Part shown: positions 1-11,159 of the stretch, piece by piece | Layout: every line of letters begins with the position of its first letter | Position numbering within the stretch: the stretch's first letter is position 1 | Origin: Coniochaeta sp. PMI_546 | Lineage: Eukaryota; Ascomycota; Sordariomycetes; Coniochaetales; Coniochaetaceae | Length of the DNA stretch: 64,000 nt | NCBI GenBank assembly: GCA_021432605.1 | Contig: MU271157.1 | Span: 186,001 to 250,000, forward strand | Direction: 5' to 3' | Notes under the pieces: generated by a model | What the model saw: only the letters and a program-made list of their open reading frames with translations | Told to the model about the DNA's origin: nothing | Databases searched by the model: none | Translations under genes and position numbers: made by a program

Positions 1-3000
1 GAAAAACCTTGTTTATGTGACAGGTCTCACACCCACGGTGCGCGAGGACGAGTTGCTGAAGACTCTGCGCAAGCAAGAGTTCTTCGGCCAGTACGGCAAC
101 ATCCAGAAAATCTCAATCAGCAACCGCAAAAGCTCGGATGGCCAACCGCAGTCGCTCGGCATCTACGTTACCTTTGAAAGAAAGGAGGATGCGGCCCGAT
201 GCATCCAAGCTGTCAACGGCTCGCAAAATGGCGATCGCGTCTTGAGAGCACAGCTGGGCACGACTAAATATTGCTCAGCGTGGCTCCGGCATGAGACGTG
301 TTCGAACCGGCAGTGCATGTTTTTGCACGAACTCGGCGATGAAGAGGACAGCTATACCCGGCAGGACCTATCGTCCATGAATAGTATCAATACTCAGCGC
401 CCGCTGCCGAGTGGTGCTTCGTCGTCTTCCCGGTCCGCCTCCCGCCAGCAGTCGCACCCGCCCACGTCCCAGGCCTCTGCCGCTCCTATGGCTCGGAGCT
501 CTAGCAAAGACGGGTCAGAGAACGGCGATGGTTCTGCTTTGCCTTCCTCGGCGAACTGGGCGCGGAATCCTCAGGTTCGGAGCCGTCGGGGTAGTCACGC
601 CACCAGCGGAGCTGCACCAAGTCCGGCCATCTCGAACTCGTTGCCAGTCACCGCGGAGGCTCCACAGGAGGCTATTCAGGAGCATCCTCGCGAGGAAGCA
701 CCAGCTCGTGTGGCGGCCAGCCAATCTCCAGCTCCAGCCCCCGCTACTGAAGATGCTAAACCGAAGCGTGATCCCCGCGATGCTCTGCTGCTCAAGCTAG
801 TCAAGACAATCTGCGAGTGTTCGATCTCCTTCCCTCCTGCGTCCGACACCGACTATCCGCCTCTGTTCGATGTGCGTGGCTGGGAGAAGCGGCGCGGACT
901 GCGAGACGACGAGGAGAACCCACTTGGCGCAGATCAAGACGTAGCCGAGCAGGTGCAGGAATCTTCTGAGGGCGAACCGGAGAGCAGTGGAAGCCTTGCC
1001 CTTGGAGGTGAACCTGAGGATCGAGAACCCACACGGGACGCTCACGACTTTGAGCGAAGAGGATCCACACAACCACCGATTCAGAGATCGCCAGCGGACG
1101 GGCTTTTCGGACCCGCCCTCGGTTCCAACTTTGGCCAGACAACGTCCAATATCGGCTCCATCGTCGGCTCTCGTGCTATCACGCCTCAACAACAGGCTTA
1201 TATGCGAGCGCAGGCTGCATTCACTGATCACCTTCCTCCCGGAATCACACCGACTCAGCAGTCGTCTCTCTTCCAGAACCAGGGACACAACCGCCAGGGC
1301 TCTCGCTTTAGCTTTGCGAATGCGAACGACAACCAGTCGCAGTCGACCTCGGTCAAATTGGCAGCTAATCCCAGGATCATGGCGCAGCAATCGTCCATGA
1401 TGCCCTCGACCTTCCCCTCCCAGGCAGGCAGCCAGTTCTACCCCAGCACAATGCCTGGACCGCCTCCGGGTCTCAAGTCGACGGGGACACCTCCTAACAT
1501 GTTTGGCCAGAACCACGGATTCGGTGGGTCGGGATTCGGTGGAGCACCGAAGGACTCGAACGATTTGCTCCAGAGCCTCATCCGAGGCCGTGGTGCCGGT
1601 AGCCAGGCTCATGACGCGGGAAAGCGTGAGTACCTGTTTTCTTCATATCCTAATCAATATCCTCCCTCCACCTCCTCTACCCCCGCTCCTGCCTCGGGCC
1701 TCCTGGCATCGCTCTACGGCAACCAGCCCGGAGCCTTTCCAGACTATGGCTCAAAGCAGAAGAAAAAGGGGAAGAAGCACAGACACGCTAACACTTCCTC
1801 CTCTGGGGGGAGTGGTCTAGTTGATCTTGTGGACCCGAGCATCCTGCAAGCGTCCAGAATGCAGCATCAGCAACAGAGCAATGCCGGAGTCGGACAAGGA
1901 CTCTTCGGGGCCCAGTCGCAAGGTGGGTACAATCCCAACATGATGTACGGCGGCACGGGGTATGGGAGGTGGACTTAGGGAGCAACACCACCACACTCTT
2001 GATCTTCAGCATCGGGCGTGGGGATGTCGACGTCGTTTTAATGCCGGAATTTATGTTTTGCACACAATGTATTATGACGGGAGGCGCGTTTCTTTGTTTC
2101 TCAATTCAGCTGGCACCTGAAACCAGGGGTTCCTCAGCAAGCATTGCAAAATCTCGAGTCCCATGGGGGTGGGACCGAATTTCCTCAGGAGTTATCTGGT
2201 TTTCGGAAAAGGAGAGACGCGAATACCGTCCGGATATCCCGAGTACATCGTCTCCTTGCCACTGTCTGCATTTTGGGACTTATTGCATTGCTTTGGTATC
2301 GGGGTTCACGTCAGGCAAGCCATCATCGTCGTCCTATTCGAGAGTCTACAGCATGTACGTTAACTTGGTGTCCCAGTTACCGCATATCTGCACTGGGACA
2401 GCATGGTTGGTCAAATAAAGCTCTTTTTTCTACCAGCACCATGTATCACTTGTAGGCCTCTCTCAAGGAAGACGATGATGGCAGCTTCGACGTGATTCTG
2501 AAGCCTCTTTGTATATAAGTTTGGAGCTCCCGTGTCTCTCGTCGCCGTACATCCCCTGGCCGAGTGGCTGCAACCACGTATCACATCACTTGCGCTGCTG
2601 TTTCCGTTGCTGACTCTGACGATCCGCTAACTCTCCTGTTCCTAGATGACGATTTGCTACCTGATTATGATGTGGCTGCAATCGATGCTCTTGTTAATGA
2701 CGATCCTGTCATCCCAATCTCCAGTCGCGCCACGTCGACCAGCGCCTTCGACAGATTTGTACGCCCCGTCACACCCGCTATCCCACCAGGCCTGGGACCT
2801 CTGCCCGCGCATCTATCACCTGCCATTTCGCACTCATCACTTCAGAATCTTGTGGTCGGACGCCAGACCCCGCCTGTGGTACCGGTCACGCCGTTAAAGC
2901 CTCCCCCGGGTGTGCTCGCCCCGAAGAAGGCAAGCACTGCCACGGCTACCGCAACAGCTGGCCCGGCTGCAGCCTCTGGCTCCGAAGCCAAGAAGAACAT

Positions 3001-5251
3001 CAAGGCTTTCGCAGTCGAGAGCGGCTTGGCGGGAGATATTGCGTCTCAAGCTTCGAAGTCAAAGGCCAAGACGTTTTTGCAGGAAGAAGACTTCCCGGCT
3101 CTTAACACTCCGAAGACAGCCCCAGCCACGGCTGCTACTCCAGGCGCTCAGCAAAAATCACTCCCGGCCAAATCCGGCCCCGTTGCAGCCAAGAAGGCCG
3201 ACAAGAAGTCCGAAAGACAGAAGGCAAAGTCGAAGGAAGAACCGAAGGAAATTGAGAAGGAGAAGGTAGCCGAGAAGACTGCCGAAGTCCCCTCGGACAA
3301 GTCAGTGGCTGAGGCATCGTCTGCGCCCGCTAAGCAAGCCCCCAAGCTCGGCGACAAGAGACCCATTCCTGGCGTCTTGAACATCGCTGCAGCAACTCAG
3401 AGCAGGGTGGTTGACAGCCCGAAGACAGCCGAGAGGTCTGCAACCGAGAAGTCCGCGACCGAAAGAGACTCGGCTTTCCCCGCTCTTCCGACGCCAAACA
3501 CAGCCTCCGTCATGTCACCGGTAACCCGTAACGCTCCTAAAACACTCAGGGTTGTGCCGACACCCAAAACTGAGCTGTCTTCTATGACTCTTCCCGGATC
3601 TGTCCGTTCCGCTGCCAGTCTCGTCCGTCCAGAGACACCCGGCAGTGAGATCATCTCGGACAGCACCTCCGTCGTCTCCGCAAGCGTGTCCCTCTCACGG
3701 ACGAGTAGTCCTCCTCCGTCACGCGTGGGCACCGCTCCCCTCCGGAACGCGACCAAGAGCCAACAGCGGAAGGCCAGAAAGGAAGCAGTGAAGAAGGATG
3801 CCGAAGCCATCGTCACGCCCAAGCCGGAGCCGGAAGTTGAGATCGCCCCCATTGTGGGCAGGAAGAAGAAGCAGAAAAAGGAGAAGACCAACAACACCAC
3901 CAGCTCGAACGGGACGCCGAGTGAGAGCCGACCCGAGACTCCGGTTGTCAAGGAGCCGCCGTCTGCCCAGGTGAAAGAGGCGAAGGAAGCGAAGGAGACG
4001 AAGGATGTTAAGGACGACTCGTCTGCCTACCGTTCGACTGCCCATGAGACCATGAGTCTCACTGAGGATAAGCCGCCTGTGAGAGTCGATGCCAAGGGTA
4101 AGGGTAAGGATGCTGGCGACTCTGGAAATGCTGGCGATGCAAATTCTGGTAGCCGCCTACCGGCAGAGCTCCCGACTCCGTCGTCTACGTTCCAGAAGTT
4201 GATAGAGGAGGGGGCATTCCCAGGAGGTATCGAGAAGCTCTCAATCGTCAAACCCATAACCGGGATCAACGATAAGCACCGCCACGATCAGCCTTCGACC
4301 AGTCTATTGGCTAAGGACCTACTGGAGAAGGACCTCCTCGAACCCCAGACCAAGTCCATCGTCAACGAGGAGGACCAAGCCTCCCTCCTCGAAGGCAAAG
4401 CCGTCCGCAAGCTCGTCGACGGCCTGCGCGTCATGCTCACCCCCTACGGCGACTGCGTCCGCAACCTCACCCCCGAGGAAGAAGACCGCTTCCTCGAGCT
4501 GCAGGAGCGCGTAGCCGAAGCCGCCGCGAGCCCAGCAGCCTTCGTGTCGTCCCGCCACGAGCCCGCCGGCGGCTTCAGCCTCATCAAAGGTCGCGCCGTG
4601 CCCAACGGACCGCCGGGCTACTTCCCTCAGGCCCCCGGCGCATACCCCCAGGACCCGGTCAACAAGATCCAGCGCGAGGAGGCCATCTACTACATCAACC
4701 AGTACGTGCTCCCGCGCATCAACCTGGGCACCACGGGATTCCCAGGCTCGTGGAAGTCGGCCTTTCCCGACGGCAAGGTCAACCTCAACGCGGCCGCCAT
4801 GACGGACAAGATCGCCGCCAACCTGCACTCGGCCGCGTCCGAGTTCAACAGCACCATGGCGCCGTATATGGACACCGCGGCGCCCGAACTGAGCTACCCG
4901 GCCCCGTCCTCGGCCGACCTGGCCTCCCAGCACCACCACTCCCAGAACATCGCCTCGGTCCTCGTCAACCACCTCGGCGGCGGCACCTGGCCCGGAGACC
5001 AAGGTCCCTCTTCGGCGTCGTCGTCAGCAGTAAGCAAATTCGCCTCCGGTCCGACCAACACCGGCGGTCCCTTCGGCAGCGTCCCGCTCATGAGCCTGGA
5101 GGACGCAGAGCAGGCCCTGGCCGCGGCGCGGAAGGAGACGGAGAAGCTGGAGAAGACGCTCAACCAGACGATCAAGAAGAACAGGAGACTGCTGGCGCTC
5201 GGCGGTCAGGGCAGTGGTGGTGGTGGAGGGCAGGGGATCAGCGCCCATTGA
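1..5251 (+). CDS. NOT4: CCR4-NOT complex subunit 4 (Not4), 5'-partial
   Basis: Not4 is the E3 ubiquitin ligase subunit of the CCR4-NOT mRNA decay and translation quality-control complex. The window opens in frame at base 2 with KNLVYVTGL, the start of the Not4 RRM (fragment residues about 1-85). A CCCH zinc finger follows (C-x8-C-x4-C-x3-H, about 91-110), then long low-complexity sequence. The RING finger must lie upstream of the window. The first open stretch stops at 1978. A second open stretch reaches a TGA at 5251 but has no usable ATG near its start. It begins behind a good 3' splice site (branch ctaac, acceptor ctag ending at 2645), carries FPAL-type motifs, and ends in a basic coiled coil. 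Joining 1922 to 2646 keeps the frame (donor GTGGGT at 1923) and adds 1508 residues, in keeping with the large Not4 proteins of filamentous fungi. A donor at 1626 (GTGAGT) also keeps frame. The RRM and zinc finger make the family certain; membership of the second half is inferred. Confidence 0.75.
1923..2645 (+). other. Putative long intron or alternative 3' end of NOT4
   Basis: This 723-nt stretch separates the two NOT4 coding blocks. It is about ten times longer than other introns in the window. If it is retained, the protein ends at 1978 after a natural-looking tail (MMYGGTGYGRW). A TATATAAG element sits near 2513, so a separate promoter for the downstream block is possible, although that block lacks a start codon in its frame. 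Confidence 0.5.
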
Positions 5252-6090
5252 CTAGCTGGCCTGCGGCCGTCTCTGATTCTCTTGTCGTGGCGGGCCAGAT
5301 GCCGCTCTGGCCTGCTCGGGGCGGCGGTCGCGGCCGCTTGGCTGGCGGCTGTGTTCGTTGAGAGCTTTGTTGCGTTGGTTGTGAGGGTGGGGGTGGTGGC
5401 TGTTGAGGTCTTGTGTGGGGTGTTGGATTGGGTTGGGGCTGAGTATTGAATGGTGGATGGTGAGGAGGTGTATATACGAAGAGGAGGGGAGTTTGTGTTG
5501 GAGTTGCTGTTGATGAGTCATGATACCCTTGCATACGGCCGCGTTCGAGCGTCTATTGTCGGTTTGGATGAGGAGATGGGCTCATTCTAGGGTTTGTTTG
5601 AGACTCGAGTCTATTGTACATGGCATTGTTTTGATGATAGCATTGGAGGTGTATACCAGTGTACATAGATACTGTGTAGATAGCTATGCTGTTGCATGTT
5701 AGAGCTGTAGAACTACTGAGAAAGCAATAGCGTTGTCTATACTACATGACTAGACTATATTTTATCGTCGTCATCAACATCATCATCGTAAAAGCCACGC
5801 GACTGACGTTGATGTGATGCTTGAATTGATCATGCTGAGCAATAAGTTGCCCATCTATCGCTCTGTCACTCCAGTTGTAGCTCACACCCGTGATTTCCAT
5901 GCTATTATCCCCTGACGTCGACCAGTTCGCTCGTCAGCCAGTGTATATCTCGGTTAAAATAGCATGTCGGTCACTTTGCCTTTTTATATAACTCACGAGG
6001 AGTTGAACATTACGCTAGTTGCCTTAGCTTCATATGTATCAAGGAAAGACTCTGATGCCAATGAATACCACTTGGCCCGACACTCCCGGA
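5252..6090. other. Convergent 3' intergenic region
   Basis: The region lies between the 3' ends of NOT4 and the GH78-like gene. The first 250 bases are G/T-rich on the plus strand and the rest is AT-rich. I see no gene. Confidence 0.7.
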
Positions 6091-8190
6091 TCATATCCTC
6101 GAAACTCTATCTCTAGCTCCAGTCACAGCTACCGTGTGATTTCCACCATCAACCTCAAGTGATACCAAATCAACAACATCATCCGCCACTCCCTTCCTAT
6201 GCCACCTCCCGCAGACACGCTTCCCATCAACAACAATCCTAGGCTTGACCCCGGCCTGCAGCACAGGCAACAACAACACCCCCCTCGTAGACCCAGGCGT
6301 ACTCACCACCGCCCCATACCCCTCCCCGTCCCTCGTCCAACTGCCCTCAAACTTCCCCAGCCCGGTAACAAACCCACCCCTCGCATATCTCAAGTCCCCA
6401 AACTGCGGCGCAAACCGCCACGTCTCCCCCAACCGACCCGTAACGCTCAAGCCTAGGATATCCTCCGTCAGCGCCCCGGTGGGGCCCGAGCTCCACCCGT
6501 GCGCGTGGCTAACGTAGCTGGGGTCGTTCCCGTACCCCCTCTCGGAGCGGTAGCCCCAGGTGCCGTCCGTCCGGTACCCCTCGACGACGGTGCTGCCCGT
6601 GCCGTTGGGGTGGGCCAGGTACCACCCCCAGCTGCGCCGGATCAGGTCCAGGGCGCGCGAGGTCTGGCCCGCGGCCAGGTGGGCGCGGATCTCGAAGCTG
6701 GAGATGAAGGGGCTGATGTTGCCCGGCAGCTCGGGGGTTTCGGCGCCGATGGGCGTCCAGTTGTTGGTCAGTTTTGCGGAGATGGATTGCCCTAGCGGGG
6801 TGATGGGATCGACCAGGCCGAACATCAGGGCGAGGCTGTTGGCGTCTTGGGGGTGGAGGGTGGTGGAGGTGGCGTTGTCTTTGAAGATGTTGTTGGTTGT
6901 GTCGAGGCAGTGGAGCAGGGTTGCGTTGGCGAGGGCTGATGCGCGGGAGGTCCAGTCTGCGGCCAGGGAGGCGTCGCTGGCTGCCCAGAGGGCGAGGTCG
7001 GCGCCTGTGTTGAGGGTGTGGTAGAGGATCATCTGGGCTTCGGTCATGTTGTAGCCCGTCTGCCAGCGGGCCCAGTCCCGGGTGCCTGTTACGTTTAGCA
7101 GACCGGAGGCAGATATCTTGCCGAGGATGTAGTCCATTGCCTTGCGGTACTTGGCCCAATTCTGCTGCAGGAAGGTGGTGTCGTTCTTGTACATCATGTA
7201 GTTGTGCGTGCCGATCATGGTCCACATGTGGTAGGTGTCGCTTCCTTGTTGTAACAGCGGTGGCCCAGCCTCTGGAAACGAACCATCTTTGTTCTGGTAG
7301 TCGTACATGACCTGCAGAGCGTTCCTCACGCTGTCCAGATCCCCCACGCTGACGAACGTCGAGGGAACGGCGACGCCCATGTCTCCGGGCCAGACGGCCC
7401 GGTCCCTCTTCGCTCCATCAACAATGATGGTGTCTCCGGGCCCGAGGTACCCGTCATTGTTCCACCCATAGAGGGCTGTTGAAGGCGTCCGACGGCCGGT
7501 GCTCGGCGGCACCGCATTGGTTTGGAGGGTGTACGCTCCGCTGTACCAGATCTTGTTGAGCATGTCGTCGCTGCAGTCGAAGTACCCCTGATAAGCTCTC
7601 AGATTCGACCAGGTCGGCTGGAACCCGATCTCCAGCGAGATATCCGTGAGGGTCACCAAGTCATTGGTTCCCACTCCGTCTGTGATGAGAAACAAGGTCA
7701 GATACCGGAATCCTCCCCGTATCTTGCCGTCTGGCATGGTATATACCACGTCGCCCGCGCCGCTGAAGTTCGAGTAGAGGGCGCCGTCCGGTCCCTTGAA
7801 TCCACCGTTCGAGGTATCGGACCACATGCCGATGTAGTTTCTCGACTCCGAGAATGCCAGTCCCAAGGAACCGCTTGCGTTTCCGCTCACCTCGTACTTG
7901 ACGGTCACGATGCCGCCGACTTCGATCCCAAAGTCAAACACGAGGCCGGAGGCGTTGTGAACGAGGCTCTGAACGCCGCTGTAAGGAATACTGCCGATGC
8001 CGGTTGTCATTGGGATGATGGTCTTCGGTTTTACTGTCCGTGACTTGGGGGCGTAGATGTTGGACTCCCAGGGCCCGGGGAAGGCGGAGTCCGTGAGGTC
8101 ACTGCATGATGTGTTCCTCCAGCATGACTGGCTACAGACCAGCGTTGCTGTTGGAAGAAGAAGTAGCCATTTACTCATGAAGCCTGCCAT
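6091..8190 (-). CDS. Secreted GH78-type alpha-L-rhamnosidase-like glycosidase
   Basis: This intronless gene encodes 699 residues. The first 20 or so residues form a signal peptide (LLLLPTATLVCS, ending before QSC), and many N-glycosylation sequons follow, so the product is secreted. An N-terminal beta-rich region (about 40-200) precedes a six-hairpin type barrel. At residues 258-270 the segment DGAKRDRAVWPGD matches the GH78 substrate-binding and catalytic block. The Trp-rich stretch WTMIGTHNYMMY and a C-terminal beta domain also fit. GH78 enzymes hydrolyse terminal alpha-L-rhamnose from plant polysaccharides and flavonoid glycosides, so a role in plant material breakdown is likely. Substrate specificity cannot be read from the sequence; the subgroup could have another activity. 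The gene is convergent with NOT4 and is preceded by nearly 3 kb without a gene. Confidence 0.82.
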   Translation of the reverse strand: MAGFMSKWLLLLPTATLVCSQSCWRNTSCSDLTDSAFPGPWESNIYAPKSRTVKPKTIIPMTTGIGSIPYSGVQSLVHNASGLVFDFGIEVGGIVTVKYEVSGNASGSLGLAFSESRNYIGMWSDTSNGGFKGPDGALYSNFSGAGDVVYTMPDGKIRGGFRYLTLFLITDGVGTNDLVTLTDISLEIGFQPTWSNLRAYQGYFDCSDDMLNKIWYSGAYTLQTNAVPPSTGRRTPSTALYGWNNDGYLGPGDTIIVDGAKRDRAVWPGDMGVAVPSTFVSVGDLDSVRNALQVMYDYQNKDGSFPEAGPPLLQQGSDTYHMWTMIGTHNYMMYKNDTTFLQQNWAKYRKAMDYILGKISASGLLNVTGTRDWARWQTGYNMTEAQMILYHTLNTGADLALWAASDASLAADWTSRASALANATLLHCLDTTNNIFKDNATSTTLHPQDANSLALMFGLVDPITPLGQSISAKLTNNWTPIGAETPELPGNISPFISSFEIRAHLAAGQTSRALDLIRRSWGWYLAHPNGTGSTVVEGYRTDGTWGYRSERGYGNDPSYVSHAHGWSSGPTGALTEDILGLSVTGRLGETWRFAPQFGDLRYARGGFVTGLGKFEGSWTRDGEGYGAVVSTPGSTRGVLLLPVLQAGVKPRIVVDGKRVCGRWHRKGVADDVVDLVSLEVDGGNHTVAVTGARDRVSRI

Positions 8191-11159
8191 GGCGTTTGCT
8201 TGGCTGTGAAATAACCACCACTACAGTACTACCCTCGGTGAGCTTGTTAACAAGGCACGCCATAGTACTTGCCAGCACTCCTTGACCTTCTTATGATGAT
8301 CAGGAGTCCCATTTAGGGCAAGGTTCAGACAATCCGCCCCCATGGTTCGGCCCTACGAGGACCGAGATTTCCATCTAATACCCGGATATTTTGAGAGCTT
8401 AACCACCGGAACAAATGACGATCTCTTGGTTCCTGCATCCCCGATGCGGGGAGAGGCTCACCATTTGAGGGGAAATTGTAACGTTCGCGCTGTAAATATA
8501 GCCCGAGAAGACGAACAAGGTGAGTTGAACTGGTAAATTGATGAGTGTGAAAATAGCAATGGTGTGGTGTCCTCTAACGGGAACCAGACTCAATGACGGC
8601 ATCACGACGGCCCTTTGTCTCCAGGTAATCGTTGACAAGAAGCGAGGCATTGGTACCACCCTTATGTTAGCAAGCCATGTTTTGCTCTCTTCTCCAATCG
8701 ATGTACACCGGGTTTCCGGACAGGAGTGACAGTCTAAAGATCGGTGGTGGTCTCCCAGTAAGCTAGACAGATGTAAGAATACGTCACTCCTACGTTCTCC
8801 ATGGAGAGCCAGCCACATCGACGTGTGTATCAGCTCCGAGACAAATTCTCCTGACGCATCACAAGACTACCTTATAAATGCTCTGGAACTCGGTGTGCTA
8901 CGGAACATTGTTCGAATGAAATGCAACTAAAGAGAGTAGCATAGCAAGGATACAGCGCGGCAAATGTGTCGTGGTACATGTCGTAGTTGGGTACGATTAG
9001 ATGCTCGAGATGGATTTCAAGGTGTATAGGAGCCATGTCTGGTTGTTGAGGCCATAAGGCTGGGCAAGCACCAAGCAATAGCACAGCCGCCAAGATGCAC
9101 GACATCACACGACGCGGCGGGTAGATGATCGAATAAAGTCGCTGTGAGATGTGGTTGGTCACCGCTCATTGCTTGTAGGCGCCTGCATTCCAACGATAAT
9201 AACACGTCCGACTCCTGTCTTATTACAGCTCTCACAACAGAAATGCAGGCAAAACCGTAAAACGGAGGGCAGATGGCTGCGCGAGACGGAGGGGATGTCA
9301 TGTACCAGGGTCGAGAGGTGTACCTTATTGCCGCGAAAAAAATGATGTGCGTAGATCACGGCACGGGCAGCTCGAGGAGACGAACGGATCGCTGCTTGGG
9401 ATCAATGCAAAACGAAGGTAAAATTCAAACGAGAAACACGCGACAAATGAAAGTCGATTGAAAGGCAGTAAACGTTACATAGGCGGCATTCAGATAATGG
9501 AAGAGAGATGGTCAGTGGCTTTGTCATTGAGACACTGGTACTCCGGTACCGATGACGATTCGACTGCCTTTTCTTGACCAGGCCTGCCTGTAAGTCTACT
9601 TTAGGGCTTCCGACTTGGCTCATGTGCAATGTGCTTGTAGTCAATGGGAACAGAGCACTACGAAGACGATAATATGTCAGACGGGGCCTCAATAAAGAGA
9701 CAACAGATCCTGTTTGGCTGAACTCAAGAAAATCCCATTTCTCGCGACTTCTAAAAGTTCCCGGAACAACGGGGATACATGAGGAGTGGGCAGGCAGGTG
9801 CGATCATGGTCCAGTCCTGTGGGTCCTATTTAGGCTCTTGCCGTGCCTGTCAAAGTCACAAAGAGGGACCTGACAAGGCACTGGCAGCATCCGGAGATTT
9901 TGCATCTCGTGGCAAGAAGAATCGGACAGGAATGGAATTGGAGAAGAAACTTTCTGTCGTTCCTTCCAATTCCAGGTCCCCTGGCTATCAAGAGCCATAT
10001 AACTTTTGCTATGTAAGGCACCCGGCATAAATCGGCCTAACCCACAACACTAGCGCAGCTTCAGTTCAACCCTTGGCCCTGTCAGTGCGAGATTGAAGTA
10101 CATGTTTCTCTTTACCCTCCAGGTGCAATTCGTGATGCAACAAGACAAGACGAGAAAATCTTCATCTGATTAAGGTAGTAGTAGTACATGGAGGTCCAAG
10201 GCCGTTTACCCAAGTCTCGTCTGGTATCAAGGTAGACTAAGGTAGAGACGGGACTCATCCCTATTAAAGTGCTACACGTGACCTGCCGGTCCGTTTGATT
10301 GCGCTAATGCAGTTGGGTACAAGAGGCTAGCACAAGCAGCCCATGCACAAGCCAGAATAAGCCTATCGCCCTAGATCAGGATTGGAGCGTAGTGTTGTGT
10401 ACTGGCAGAGGAAGACCCCCCCGCCCCTCTCCCCCCATTTCATTGCCCCATCATCGATCAATTTACCGCGTCTTGGTTGAATGCATAGGCTCGTTTAACT
10501 CGCAAGTAAATTGACTTGACCTGCACTGACTGCACTGTTACATGCAGAACAGACGTCCAGGCCAGACGACCACCAAAGCGGTAAACGTGACCTAATCGCC
10601 GTGCCTTGGATTATCTTAGTCGCTCCTTTCCCGACCGACTTCAACGTCGACAGTAATCCCAAGCACCACTTATCAGCATCCTGACCAGCCCGATCGCGTG
10701 TGCCCTTTTTGCGAACCTGTGAGACGGTAGAAACAGGAGAACCAGGTCGACCGACGACACAACCCGGACATATTCGTCGATCCTCTCCTGAAATCTCCCC
10801 AATCTAGGACCAGGAGTCCAGGATTGCCTCGTACTCTTCGCAACCACCCCCACCTCCACCCCCTTGTTACCGTCATGTCCTCCTGCCGATGAGATCTCAC
10901 CATCATATTGGACTGTACGATTTTCGTTCGGCAGAGGCAGAAGCGGGACTCGGAACAAAGGGGCACAGGTCGTGGATTCCGGCCTCGCGTGTGGGGCCTG
11001 TCCTCCGTTCTCGATGATGGTGTGTTGACCTTCTCTCCACGTCCCAGCGGATGCCTGACTCGGATGAGGGAAATCCTGCAGAAGTGTTCCGGCACTCCGG
11101 CTCCACGCCGCGCATCCTTCGCGTGACGATCGCCCTCTGGCGTCTCGAGTCTGACTAAC
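8191..11159. other. Long divergent intergenic region
   Basis: Almost 3 kb separates the GH78-like gene from the ZDS gene, and both are transcribed away from it. I see no convincing gene. One short minus-strand frame (9105-8872) would encode 77 residues with a signal-like start (MSCILAAVLLLGACPA), but it has no other support. The last 500 bases before the ZDS start are C/T-rich, as expected for a long 5' leader. Confidence 0.6.

Noticed and set aside
797-1612. 271-codon minus-strand frame opposite NOT4
   Set aside because: Shadow of the NOT4 coding strand; Arg/Leu-rich with no family signature.
4319-5002. 227-codon minus-strand frame opposite the NOT4 tail
   Set aside because: Val/Gly/Arg-rich shadow translation of a GC-rich coding exon.
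8872-9105. Minus-strand 77-residue frame with signal-like start (MSCILAAVLLLGACPA)
   Set aside because: Only composition supports it. It has no intron, no clear cysteine pattern and no promoter context, so it is left as a note.
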